The notes under the pieces are model-generated. The model searched no databases and was not told the origin of the DNA. It was given only the letters and a program-made list of their open reading frames with translations. A DNA stretch of 64,000 bases from Rhodobacterales bacterium HKCCE4037 (GTDB lineage Bacteria > Pseudomonadota > Alphaproteobacteria > Rhodobacterales > Rhodobacteraceae). A program made the position numbers and the translations under genes. Where the stretch lies: NCBI GenBank assembly GCA_015689645.1, contig WVSM01000007.1, forward strand, positions 168,630 through 232,629. Direction: 5' to 3'. Shown here piece after piece: positions 26,590-34,984 of the stretch (position 1 is the stretch's first letter; each line of letters opens with the position of its first letter).

Positions 26590-27525
26590 TCAAGTCGCCT
26601 CGGACCGATCCGTCGCAGGTGGCGGCGTTGGCGTCAGGGCCGAGAGGCGCGCATATGTCTCGTCATCCAGCTCGAAGCCGATGGCGTCCAACGATGGCGT
26701 CAACTGGTCGGACCGGCTGGCACTCAGGATAGGGGCGGTCACGGCAGGATTGCGGGCCACCCATGCGATGGCGAGCGTGATGGCGGAAACGCCGCGTTCC
26801 GCTGCAAGCTCCTGCAACGCCTTCGCCGCCTCGTGCATCCAGTGCTGACCGTAGCGGGACTTGTACATCGGATCATGGGTCAGACGACCTTCTTGTCCAA
26901 GATTGTACTTGCCCGTCAGAAGCCCGCCCCCAAGCGGCGAATAGGGAGCAACGGCGATGTGCTCCGCCCGGCACATCGGCAGGATTTCCACCTCGGCCTG
27001 CCGTTTGACGAGGTTGTACATCGGCTGCAGCATGTCGATCCTAAGGCCGAGGGACGACGCGACACCGGCGGCTTTCATCACCTGCCAGGCGGCGTAGTTC
27101 GAGACACCGATATGCCGCACGCGCCCGGCTTCGACCATCTCGGCAAGCGCCTCGTAGGTTGCCTCCAGCGGTACGTCGTCGGACCAACGATGCATGTAGA
27201 GCATGTCAACGAAGTCCAGGTTGAGACGCGTCAGGCTTTCTTCGAGGTCCTTCGTGATCGCCTCCGGAGCGCAGTTCCCGCTCGACGCGCATTTGGTGGC
27301 AATAAACAGATCGTCACGCTCATGGGCGATGAACTCGCCAAGCAACGTCTCCGACGCGCCACCGGTGTAGCCGTTGGCCGTATCGAAGAAGTTGATTCCT
27401 GCACCACGGGCCGCATAATACATGGCCCGACTGTCCGTCGGGTCCGCCTTGCCACCCCACTGCATCGTGCCGAAGCAATACGCGGAAATCGGGGTTCCGC
27501 CTGGCGTGCGAAGATCTGGTTCCAT
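26590..27525 (-). CDS. Aldo/keto reductase
   Basis: 311 aa from the ATG at 27525 (the frame stays open upstream but without family match). The AKR catalytic tetrad is visible: Asp in INFFDTANGY, Tyr of NGYTGG, Lys in IATKCASSG and His in LYMHRWSDD. It most resembles the YajO/Tas-like voltage-potassium-channel-beta-related AKRs, which reduce aldehydes and ketones with NADPH. It is a single-gene unit, convergent with the CoA-transferase gene; its upstream region is a 512-bp non-coding stretch. Substrate unknown. Confidence 0.9.
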   Translation of the reverse strand: MEPDLRTPGGTPISAYCFGTMQWGGKADPTDSRAMYYAARGAGINFFDTANGYTGGASETLLGEFIAHERDDLFIATKCASSGNCAPEAITKDLEESLTRLNLDFVDMLYMHRWSDDVPLEATYEALAEMVEAGRVRHIGVSNYAAWQVMKAAGVASSLGLRIDMLQPMYNLVKRQAEVEILPMCRAEHIAVAPYSPLGGGLLTGKYNLGQEGRLTHDPMYKSRYGQHWMHEAAKALQELAAERGVSAITLAIAWVARNPAVTAPILSASRSDQLTPSLDAIGFELDDETYARLSALTPTPPPATDRSEAT

Positions 27526-28037
27526 CGCGGCAGCATCACATGCCTTCAGCGCCAAGAACAAGTGCCTCTGGCAGGCGTCCAAAGCTCCAAGCCCTGTCCG
27601 CTTCGGCTCATGAGTAGTCGGAACTTCCGGCGGTGTTGCATCAGGCCAGACACGAGTGGAGGGCAACCGTTTGAATTCAGTTCAAACTAGCGGACCGCGA
27701 CCAGCATCGTCGTGTACCGCCCAACGCGTGGGAAAATTCCACGACTTTTGATCGCAAACCAACTCAGTGCCCCATTTGCGCGGGGTTGCGGTAGAAAGAT
27801 TAGTCGATGCGATAGGCGTCGTCCCGACCTCCCGGCGCAAGCGCAGCGTCCAAACGCCCTCTGCCGTTTCGCACCAAGGATCAGGTGTCGTCCACCGCCG
27901 CGCGGTATGCGCTGCGGGAGCGATCACCGGTGAGGTGTTGCCCACATCATCTTCACGGATTCATCCGCATCTTTTTTGCCGTTCATGCGTTCTGCTCACG
28001 TGGTTCATGAGACGCCAAGGCGCACGAAAGGGGCATT
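27526..28037. other. 512-bp intergenic region between aldo/keto reductase and fusion-protein genes
   Basis: No gene recognised. It holds a perfect dyad GTTTGAA-TTCAG-TTCAAAC at 27669-27687 and a short CGGAT-TC-ATCCG at 27956-27967 followed by six T (27971-27976). An 87-codon minus frame (27682-27945) and a 94-codon plus frame (27767-28051) show no known domain and no ribosome site; a decayed gene cannot be excluded. Confidence 0.45.
27669..27687. promoter_or_regulatory. 7-bp dyad upstream of the aldo/keto reductase (candidate operator)
   Basis: GTTTGAA and TTCAAAC flank a 5-bp centre (TTCAG), about 145 bp before the reductase start and 350 bp before the fusion gene. A perfect A+T-rich dyad in otherwise G+C-rich DNA suggests a repressor site; no regulator gene is adjacent. 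Confidence 0.35.
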
Positions 28038-30506
28038 GTGACAGATATTGAAGGTAAGCCGCTGGTCGTGATCACCGGTGCCGCGGGAAACATTGGCCGC
28101 GAACTGGCACAGGCCATGCAAGCCGACTACACCGTTGTCGGGCTGGATACGGATACCGACAGCGATCAATTCGACATCATCGAAATCGACCTGACCGAGG
28201 ACAGTTCCGTTGCCAGCGCCCTCAACACGCTTGCTGAAAAGCACGGCCGCAGCATCGCATCGGTCATCCATCTCGCGGCCTACTTCGATTTCTCGGGTGA
28301 GGAAAATGACCTTTATCGCGAGGTGAACGAAGAGGGGACGCGGCGCCTGCTCGACGGGTTGCAGGCGTTCGACGTCGGCCAATTCGTCTATTCGAGCACC
28401 ATGCTCGTTCATGCCCCGGTCCAACCCGGCGAGGTCATCGACGAGGACAGTCCGATCGACCCCGGTTGGGCCTATCCCGCCTCGAAAGCCCGCACCGAGG
28501 AGGTCATCCGCCAGGCATCGGGCGATATTCCTTACGTTCTGCTGCGGCTCGCGGGCCTCTATGACGAGACGACAGCCGTTCCGACCCTGAGCCAGCAGAT
28601 CGCCCGCATCTACGAGCGCGACCTGAAAAGCCACGTCTATTCCGGCGATCTCAATGCCGGGCAGGCCTTCGTGCATCGCGAGGACATGATCGACGCCTTC
28701 AAGCGGACGGTCGACCGGCGCGACCGGCTCGACCCCGATATCGCGATCCTTGTCGGAGAGCAGCGCGGGCTCGGATACCAGGCGCTCCAGACCAAGATCG
28801 GCGAAGCCATCCACGGGGCCGAGGAATGGGAGACGTTGGTCGCCCCGGGCCCTGCCGCGAAGCTTGGCGCATGGGTGCAGACGCAGGCCGAGCCGCTCAT
28901 TCCCGACGCGTTCGACGAGGGCGAGAAGCCGTTCATCCGTCCGTTCATGATCGACCTCGCCTCGGATCATTACGCGCTCGACACGCGTCGGGCCGAGGCT
29001 TTGCTGGACTGGTCGCCGCGCCACAGCATCGGGGACGGCATCATGTCGCTGGTGGAGGCCCTGAAAGACGATCCGCACGCCTGGTACGAGGCGAACGGCA
29101 TTCACGAGCCGCCGTGGATGCGCGCTGCGGAGGAGCGGGACCGTGATGCCGAACACATCCGGGTGTCTCACGAGGCCAAGTACCGCCGCGCCCACCAATC
29201 GTACCTCTGGGCGCATTGGGCGAACCTGGGGCTGGCGCTCTGGCTGCTGACGTCCCCTCCCCTGTTGGGCTATGGCGGCTGGATGGCGCTAAGCGATTTC
29301 GCGACCGGTGCCCTGCTGATCCCGTTTTCATTCCTTGCCATGTCGTGGCGGTTGCCATGGGCACGCTACGCCTGTGCCTTGATCGGCATCTGGCTGCTGA
29401 TGTCGCCACTGGTGACGTGGACGGACAGTTCGGCGGCTTACTTGAACGCAACGATCTGCGGTATATTGGTCGTCGCCTTCGCGCTGGCTTTGCCGCCTGC
29501 GCCTGGGGTGTCGCCAACCGCCGACCAGACGGGGCCGATGATCCCCAAGGGATGGGATTACAACCCGTCCTCGTGGCTGCAACGCATCCCGCTGATCGCG
29601 CTGGCGGTCGTGGGTCTGCTGGGATCCCGCTACATGACCGCCTACCAGCTCGACGCGCTGCCGGCGGTGTGGGACCCGTTCTTCGGCGGCGTGCCGAACA
29701 ATGGGCAGAACGGCACTGAAGAGGTCATCACCTCGGACATCTCCGAGGCATGGCCGGTTCCCGACGCCGGCATCGGCGCGGTGACCTACGCGCTGGAGAT
29801 CATCGTCGGCCTGATCGGGGCGCAGAACCGCTGGCGCACGATGCCGTGGCTGACCCTGCTCTTCGGCCTGATGATCGTGCCACTGGGCGCGGTGTCGATC
29901 TTCTTCATCATCATCCAGCCGATCCTGATCGGCACCTATTGCACCGTGTGCCTGATCCTCGCAGCCGCGATGCTGATCCAGATCCCCTATTCGGTGGACG
30001 AAATCGTCGCGACCTGCCAGTTCCTTCTGCGCCGCAAGCGGGCGGGCCAGCCGTGGCTCCGCGTCTTCTTCACCGGCGACACCGACGAGGGCGAGACATC
30101 GCACAAGGGGGACGATTTCGAACAATCGCCGAGCGTTCTGATCAAGGACATGGTGACAGGCGGCATGCATATCACGTGGTCGCTCGGCGCGATGGCCGTG
30201 ATCTCGATATGGCTGATGATGAGCCCGTTGGCCATCGAATTGAACGACGGCATGCTCTCGGTCAATCACATGGTCGGTGCGCTGGCCCTGACCGTGACGG
30301 TCACGGCCACGGCCACTGTCACCCGGGCGTTCCGGTTCCTGAACATCATCCTCGGGCTCGTTCTTCTGGCCGCACCGTTCTTTTTCGAGGTGTCGTGGAT
30401 CACCCTAGGCAATTCCGTGCTCTGCGGTGTCGCGCTGATCGTGCTCTCGATTCCGCGCGGGCCGGTGCGGTCGAGCTACGGGTCGTGGGACCGGATGATC
30501 TTCTAG
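28038..30506 (+). CDS. NAD-dependent epimerase - SPW repeat - VKOR - SPW repeat fusion protein
   Basis: 822 aa, GTG start with AAAGGGG five bases upstream. Residues 1-345 are an extended short-chain dehydrogenase/epimerase: TGAAGNIG at 13-20 and the catalytic Tyr146-x3-Lys150 pair. Residues 390-485 contain SPW-type membrane repeats (LWLLTSPPLL, IWLLMSPLVT). Residues 515-665 are a vitamin K epoxide reductase-like domain with WDPFFG, RWRTMPW and the redox pair Cys635-x-x-Cys638. Residues 710-800 hold two more SPW-like segments (IWLMMSPLAI). The VKOR part lacks the loop cysteine pair that normally relays electrons, as no Cys occurs between 510 and 634. Likely an inner-membrane quinone-linked redox protein with a cytoplasmic nucleotide-binding domain; function not established. 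Confidence 0.85.
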   Translation: MTDIEGKPLVVITGAAGNIGRELAQAMQADYTVVGLDTDTDSDQFDIIEIDLTEDSSVASALNTLAEKHGRSIASVIHLAAYFDFSGEENDLYREVNEEGTRRLLDGLQAFDVGQFVYSSTMLVHAPVQPGEVIDEDSPIDPGWAYPASKARTEEVIRQASGDIPYVLLRLAGLYDETTAVPTLSQQIARIYERDLKSHVYSGDLNAGQAFVHREDMIDAFKRTVDRRDRLDPDIAILVGEQRGLGYQALQTKIGEAIHGAEEWETLVAPGPAAKLGAWVQTQAEPLIPDAFDEGEKPFIRPFMIDLASDHYALDTRRAEALLDWSPRHSIGDGIMSLVEALKDDPHAWYEANGIHEPPWMRAAEERDRDAEHIRVSHEAKYRRAHQSYLWAHWANLGLALWLLTSPPLLGYGGWMALSDFATGALLIPFSFLAMSWRLPWARYACALIGIWLLMSPLVTWTDSSAAYLNATICGILVVAFALALPPAPGVSPTADQTGPMIPKGWDYNPSSWLQRIPLIALAVVGLLGSRYMTAYQLDALPAVWDPFFGGVPNNGQNGTEEVITSDISEAWPVPDAGIGAVTYALEIIVGLIGAQNRWRTMPWLTLLFGLMIVPLGAVSIFFIIIQPILIGTYCTVCLILAAAMLIQIPYSVDEIVATCQFLLRRKRAGQPWLRVFFTGDTDEGETSHKGDDFEQSPSVLIKDMVTGGMHITWSLGAMAVISIWLMMSPLAIELNDGMLSVNHMVGALALTVTVTATATVTRAFRFLNIILGLVLLAAPFFFEVSWITLGNSVLCGVALIVLSIPRGPVRSSYGSWDRMIF

Positions 30507-30817
30507 GCGCAGCCGCTGTTCAGCAGCAGAGGGAACAGCGACCAGAGCATCGCGCCAAGGGCGGTCCATCCGGCGACCAAGCTGACCCGCTGCACGAACG
30601 CGGATGCCGCGGGGCGGAGGTGAAGCATCACCAGTATCGCGGACTGGATCGCAATTGCCATTCCCCACGCCGCGAGCGGTGCGGCGGCAGCGCTGAGGCC
30701 AAACCCTCCCAGAACATCGGACTGCCGGGAACAGGCTAACCCGTGCAACCCGTAGATCGCACTGAACGCCGCCAGCCAGAACAGCAGCGGGGCGAGGATG
30801 CGAAGCAGGTCCCTCAC
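30503..30817 (-). CDS. Small three-helix membrane protein of the oxidase cluster
   Basis: 104 aa if started at the GTG at 30817, which overlaps the oxidase stop as GTGA; a second GTG at 30826 is possible. Three hydrophobic segments (about 5-22, 37-58, 75-95) and little else. Its place directly after the subunit I-III gene is where a subunit IV is found in quinol and caa3-type oxidases, but I do not recognise a subunit IV signature. It overlaps the end of the convergent fusion-protein gene by 4 bp. Confidence 0.65.
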   Translation of the reverse strand: MRDLLRILAPLLFWLAAFSAIYGLHGLACSRQSDVLGGFGLSAAAAPLAAWGMAIAIQSAILVMLHLRPAASAFVQRVSLVAGWTALGAMLWSLFPLLLNSGCA

Positions 30818-33297
30818 GTCAGCCACGCCGGAACATGGGCGACGAGCAGGCAAAGCGTACCGGCCCCCGCTGTGTAGTCGACCCAGAGCCGGGCGATTGC
30901 CGGTTCCCCGGACCGCGCGGCCGAGACATAGCCGCGTCTCATGCGAACGATGACGAAGGCCAGCATGATGCCGGTCAGAACCGCGTGAAACAGGCCGTAG
31001 CTTCCCAGAACCAGCAACGTCGCGCCGTAGGCGTGCTCGGTCGGCGACGGAGCGCGCAAGATGAGGGACACAAGGCAGACCGCCAGAAGCACGATTGTCC
31101 CGAGTGTCGCCGCACTAGCAGGCGTTGCGGGGCGCGATGCATTCACACGCGCGTTCGCCACTCGGATCAACACCGGTGCCGCCAGCGCGGCGCCGATGCC
31201 GATTGCAACTTCCAGTATCGAGAATGTCAGCCACTCGGGCGGGGGCCACCCAGGCGCGATGGACCACAGAAAGGCATACCCGAACAGCAACGACCCGAAG
31301 AACGTCGCGTTTGCCACCAGCAGGAACGCGGAGCCCCACCAGCCCGGCGGCTTCTCCGTCTCGATCGCCAGCGGCACTTGCATGTCTCGCCCGATCAGCT
31401 GGGGTCCTGCGTCACGCGTCGCGCCCAGGCTCCAGGCCCACCGCACGGCAAATGCCGCCACAGCGATGACCGCGAAAGGCGTGAGCCAGTAGACCTTGAG
31501 CAAAAGCGACAGGAAGAACACGCCCGTCACCGCCGCCATCCGGATCGGAAGAGTGGTATTCGACGGATAGACTGCCAACGCCTCGGGCCGGCCACTGGCG
31601 ATGTCCACCATCAGCGTCTCGCGGCGGTCACCCTGCGGGTCGCCCAAGTATCCGGTGCCGCGCGCCAGATCGGATGGCAGCGTGGGGGTATCGGAATAGG
31701 GCTCCCGCGACGTGATGTGCGGCAGGCTCGCGAAATTGTACGACGGTGGCGGCGACATCGTGGCCCATTCGAGCGTTCCCGCGCCCCAGGGGCTCCGCTT
31801 GCCGCGCACCGCCACGAACAGGTGGATGATGATGTCGATCAGCGCCAGCGCCAGCCCGATGGCCATGATGAAACTGGCGATTGAAGCGATGAGATTGATC
31901 GCGGTCCATCCCGCGTCGGCGTCGTAGGTGTGGATGCGGCGACGCTGACCCAGAAGGCCCAGAACGTGCATGGCCAGGAACGTACCGTGGAAGCCGAGGA
32001 AGGTCAGGACGAAGGCGCTTTCGCCCAGTTTGAAGAACCGCCTGCACCCTGTGACAAGCGGCAGCCAATAGTAGACCCCGGCGAGGATCGGAAAGACGAA
32101 GCCGCCGAACAGCACGTAGTGCAGATGCGCGGTGATGAAGGCGGTGTCGTGCACCTGCCAGTCGAAGGGCACGATGGCTACCATGACGCCGGTGAGGCCG
32201 CCGATCACGAAGGTGAAGAAGAAGCCGAGGATATGCAGCATCGGCAGGCGCAGGTCCGGTCGGCCCTTCCACATCGTGCCGATCCACGCGAAGACTTGCA
32301 CCGCGGTCGGAACCGCCACCAGCGTCGACGCGGCGGAGAAGAACGCGACACCCATGTGCGGAATGCCGGTCGTGAACATGTGATGCACCCACAGCCCGAA
32401 GCTGAGAAACGCCAGCGCCACGATGCTCGCCACGATCCAGCCGTAGCCAAGCAACGTCGTGCGCGCCATCACGGGGATCACGGTCGACAGGATGCCGGCG
32501 GCGGGCAGGAAGATGATGTAGACCTCCGGGTGCCCGAACAGCCAGAACAGGTGCTGCCACAGCAGGCTGTCGCCCCCCAGGTCCGCCTGGAAGAACGGCA
32601 GACCGAACGCCCGTTCCAGCTCCAGCAGGATCGAGCCCAGGATCAGCGGCGGAAAGCCGGTCAGGATCATCAGCGCGGTGACCAGAATGTACCACGCGAA
32701 GATCGGCATCTTGTCGAGGCTCATGCCCGGCGCGCGGTATTTCAGGATCGAGACGCAAAGCTCGACCGCCGCGCAGATCGCGGAAATCTCGACGAAAGTG
32801 ATCCCGATCAGCCAGAAATCCGTGTTGATCCCGGGCGCGTGAATCCCGCCGCTCAGCGGTGGATACATGAACCAGCCGCCGTCGGGCGCGAGGCCGAGAG
32901 CCAGCGATGACAGCATCATCGCGCCGCCGAAGGCGTAGCACCAGAAGCCGTAGGCCGTCAGGCGCGGATAGGCCAGGTCGCGGGTCCCGAGCATCTTGGG
33001 GATCAGGTACACCGCCATGCCCTCGATCGCCGGGATGGCGAAGAGGAACATCATGATCGTGCCATGCATGGTGAATAGCTGCGCGTAGACCTCCTCGCTG
33101 GCCCAGGCCGAGTGCGGCGTGGCCAGCTGCGCGCGGATCAGCATCGCGAGGATGCCTGCCACACCGAAGTAGAAGAACGAGGTGAACAGGAACATTCGCC
33201 CAAGGTCGGAATGGCTGACGGTGCTGAACCAGCCGCGAAAGCCTTTCTCGGAGGCCCAGATCGCCTCCAGCCGGCGATGGCGTTTGAGGGCGGTCAT
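30814..33297 (-). CDS. Haem-copper oxidase subunit I fused to subunit III
   Basis: 827 aa from the ATG at 33297 (ATGA overlap with subunit II). Residues 1-545 are subunit I: low-spin haem ligand His78 in TMHGTIMMF, CuB/cross-linked Tyr motif GHPEVY (His256, Glu258, Tyr260), CuB ligands His305-His306, and haem ligands His391 and His393 in TAHLHYVLFGG. The GHPEVY glutamate marks an A1-type oxidase. After a linker, residues 580-827 hold subunit III-type helices (WWGSAFLLVANATFFGSLLFGYAFLW). It reduces oxygen to water and pumps protons. SI-SIII fusion is known in caa3-type oxidases; the CuA-less partner here points to quinol as donor. Confidence 0.93.
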   Translation of the reverse strand: MTALKRHRRLEAIWASEKGFRGWFSTVSHSDLGRMFLFTSFFYFGVAGILAMLIRAQLATPHSAWASEEVYAQLFTMHGTIMMFLFAIPAIEGMAVYLIPKMLGTRDLAYPRLTAYGFWCYAFGGAMMLSSLALGLAPDGGWFMYPPLSGGIHAPGINTDFWLIGITFVEISAICAAVELCVSILKYRAPGMSLDKMPIFAWYILVTALMILTGFPPLILGSILLELERAFGLPFFQADLGGDSLLWQHLFWLFGHPEVYIIFLPAAGILSTVIPVMARTTLLGYGWIVASIVALAFLSFGLWVHHMFTTGIPHMGVAFFSAASTLVAVPTAVQVFAWIGTMWKGRPDLRLPMLHILGFFFTFVIGGLTGVMVAIVPFDWQVHDTAFITAHLHYVLFGGFVFPILAGVYYWLPLVTGCRRFFKLGESAFVLTFLGFHGTFLAMHVLGLLGQRRRIHTYDADAGWTAINLIASIASFIMAIGLALALIDIIIHLFVAVRGKRSPWGAGTLEWATMSPPPSYNFASLPHITSREPYSDTPTLPSDLARGTGYLGDPQGDRRETLMVDIASGRPEALAVYPSNTTLPIRMAAVTGVFFLSLLLKVYWLTPFAVIAVAAFAVRWAWSLGATRDAGPQLIGRDMQVPLAIETEKPPGWWGSAFLLVANATFFGSLLFGYAFLWSIAPGWPPPEWLTFSILEVAIGIGAALAAPVLIRVANARVNASRPATPASAATLGTIVLLAVCLVSLILRAPSPTEHAYGATLLVLGSYGLFHAVLTGIMLAFVIVRMRRGYVSAARSGEPAIARLWVDYTAGAGTLCLLVAHVPAWLT

Positions 33298-34001
33298 GGC
33301 ATCTCTCCGCTGAGGAAGGCCTGCCAGTCCGCCGGATCGAGCGCGCGCACCTCGAAGCGCCGGTCCAGATAGCCGGGACCGCTGTATTCCGCGCTGACGC
33401 CTTGATAGGTGCCCGGCAAGTCGGCGCGGATGGTGAGCGTGTTCACATGGCCAGGGATGGCGTCGATCTTGCCGGCCAGCCGTGGCACCCAGAAGCTGTG
33501 GATGACGTCCCGCGTCGTGATCGACACCACCACGTCCTGTCCTGCAGGAATATGCAGCACATCCGCTGTCTGACCCCGCGCGGCATCTCCCGGATAGCCG
33601 AAGGTCCATCCCTCCAGTGACGCCTCGGCCGTGACCTCCACCGCGTCGGCAACCGGTGCGGTGAGGCGCGCGCCCGTGGCGATGCCGTAAGCGAGCAGGG
33701 CCGCAAGCACCGCCATCGAGAACCCGAGCCCCATCCCGAGGATCCACGTCCGTTCAAGGCGGGCTTCGTCAGGAACCTGCGCTCTCTTGCGGAACGACAA
33801 CGCGGTCAGGACAGTTACCAGTGCAAGGATAAGAACCGAACCGGTCAGCATCACCCACCAGAGCGCGGCGATGTCGCGCGCCGCCGGGCCGGCCGGGTCA
33901 AGGATCGACAACGTGCCATTGCAACCGCTACAAACGACAACCGCTCCAAGCGACAGGACCCCCGGATGACGGATGCGACCAACGAGCGGCCTGATCAGCA
34001 A
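33294..34001 (-). CDS. Haem-copper oxidase subunit II, CyoA-like without CuA ligands
   Basis: 235 aa if started at the TTG at 34001; no ribosome site is obvious, and a TTG at 33911 is an alternative. A lipoprotein-type leader (VVVCSGC) precedes LDPAGPAARDIAALWWVM, typical of this branch, and two membrane helices. In the periplasmic cupredoxin domain the CuA loop, normally C-x3-C-x3-H-x2-M, reads YQGVSAEYSGPGYLDRRF: both Cys and the His are replaced, exactly as in ubiquinol oxidase CyoA (YDGISASYSGPGF). The first CuA His remains in VIHSFWVPRL. It therefore should take electrons from quinol, not cytochrome c. Divergent start overlaps the DUF2231 gene. Confidence 0.85.
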   Translation of the reverse strand: MLIRPLVGRIRHPGVLSLGAVVVCSGCNGTLSILDPAGPAARDIAALWWVMLTGSVLILALVTVLTALSFRKRAQVPDEARLERTWILGMGLGFSMAVLAALLAYGIATGARLTAPVADAVEVTAEASLEGWTFGYPGDAARGQTADVLHIPAGQDVVVSITTRDVIHSFWVPRLAGKIDAIPGHVNTLTIRADLPGTYQGVSAEYSGPGYLDRRFEVRALDPADWQAFLSGEMP

Positions 34002-34520
34002 GACACGGACGAGCGCCCTGAGCTGATCGACCCGATCGCGGAACTGCCCGGTCACGACCTGACCCAATCGCGTGTCGCGATATTCGGTCATCCGATCCAC
34101 GCCATGAGCGTCGCCTTTCCGGTCGCACTGACCTTCTGCGGGTTCGGAGCGGACCTGCTCTACTGGTTCACGGGCGAGGCTTTCTGGGCACGCGCCGCCC
34201 TCTGGGCGATTGGCACGGGCTTCATCTTCGGCATGTTCTCGGGCTTTTCCGGAACGGCCGAAATTCTCTTCGTGCCGGGCATCCGGGCCCGCGCGCCAGC
34301 CTGGACGCATTTCATCATCGCGGTGGTGGCGCTCGCTCTCATGGGCGCGAACTGGGGGCACAGGCTCTCTGGCTACGAGTCGGCCGTACTGCCGTGGGGC
34401 ATCACCTTGTCGGCGATCAGCGTGTTCATGGTCATGGTGACGGGCTGGCATGGCGGCAAGTTGGTCTTCGATTACAATCTGGGCACGGCGAGAGGCAGTT
34501 CGGACTCAAGCGGCTCCTGA
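33966..34520 (+). CDS. DUF2231 membrane protein
   Basis: 184 aa with four hydrophobic segments and the DUF2231 landmark FGHPIHAMSVAFPVALTFCGFGADLLYWFTG near residues 40-70; a second GTGFIFGMFSGFSG segment follows. DUF2231 proteins are predicted haem- or metal-linked membrane proteins found with oxidase and respiratory genes; function unproven. Its 5' end overlaps the divergent subunit II start region and its 3' end overlaps the convergent HemJ/CopD-like gene by 49 bp, so it is locked on the opposite strand inside the oxidase cluster. Confidence 0.82.
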   Translation: MTDATNERPDQQDTDERPELIDPIAELPGHDLTQSRVAIFGHPIHAMSVAFPVALTFCGFGADLLYWFTGEAFWARAALWAIGTGFIFGMFSGFSGTAEILFVPGIRARAPAWTHFIIAVVALALMGANWGHRLSGYESAVLPWGITLSAISVFMVMVTGWHGGKLVFDYNLGTARGSSDSSGS

Positions 34521-34984
34521 AGCCACTCGGGAAAACGGATCCAGCCGAGGTCGGGCTTTGCCAGCACAAGCGTGAGGATCACGAGGACCGGCAGGCAGAC
34601 CGCCGCGACGGGCAACCAGGGGCGCGGCGGCTTCTTTCGGCCCGCGCTTTCTGCGACCGAGACCAGCACCTCCCCGATCCACATATGCGCCATGACCAGC
34701 AGCACGACGGCAGCCAGCTTTGCATAGAACCACTCCACGAATGTGCCGCGCATGAAGATGAGCCACGTGCCGGCGACAACCGTGAGGACCGCCGCGGGTG
34801 TGATCGCCAGCGTATAGGACAGGTGGGCCGCCCGGCGGATGCGGTGGTAATCCACCTGCCCGATGGTCGGGTCGTGGCGGGCCAGCATCAGCGGCATCGC
34901 GATCAGGCCGCCACACCAGAAGACCAGCCCGAAGATGTGCCCGGCCTTGAAGACCGGGATCAACCAGGTCAGCCAATCGCTCAT
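34472..34984 (-). CDS. HemJ/CopD-like membrane protein
   Basis: 170 aa from the ATG at 34984, overlapping the CtaG-like stop by ATGA. Four hydrophobic segments with HemJ/CopD-type features: VFKAGHIFGLVFWCGGLIAMPLML, a His in the first helix, AAHLSYTLAITPAAVLTVVAGTWL and YAKLAAVVLLVMAHMW. HemJ is a protoporphyrinogen oxidase; CopD proteins handle copper. Either role suits an oxidase cluster that needs haem and copper. Which applies cannot be decided. Confidence 0.75.
   Translation of the reverse strand: MSDWLTWLIPVFKAGHIFGLVFWCGGLIAMPLMLARHDPTIGQVDYHRIRRAAHLSYTLAITPAAVLTVVAGTWLIFMRGTFVEWFYAKLAAVVLLVMAHMWIGEVLVSVAESAGRKKPPRPWLPVAAVCLPVLVILTLVLAKPDLGWIRFPEWLQEPLESELPLAVPRL

Noticed and set aside
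27682..27945. 87-codon minus frame in the aldo/keto reductase-fusion gap
   Set aside because: No ribosome site or domain and composition unlike neighbours; could be decayed but not supported.
33294..34001. Naming subunit II as a cytochrome c oxidase subunit
   Set aside because: The CuA ligands are replaced as in ubiquinol oxidase CyoA, so cytochrome c as donor is not supported.
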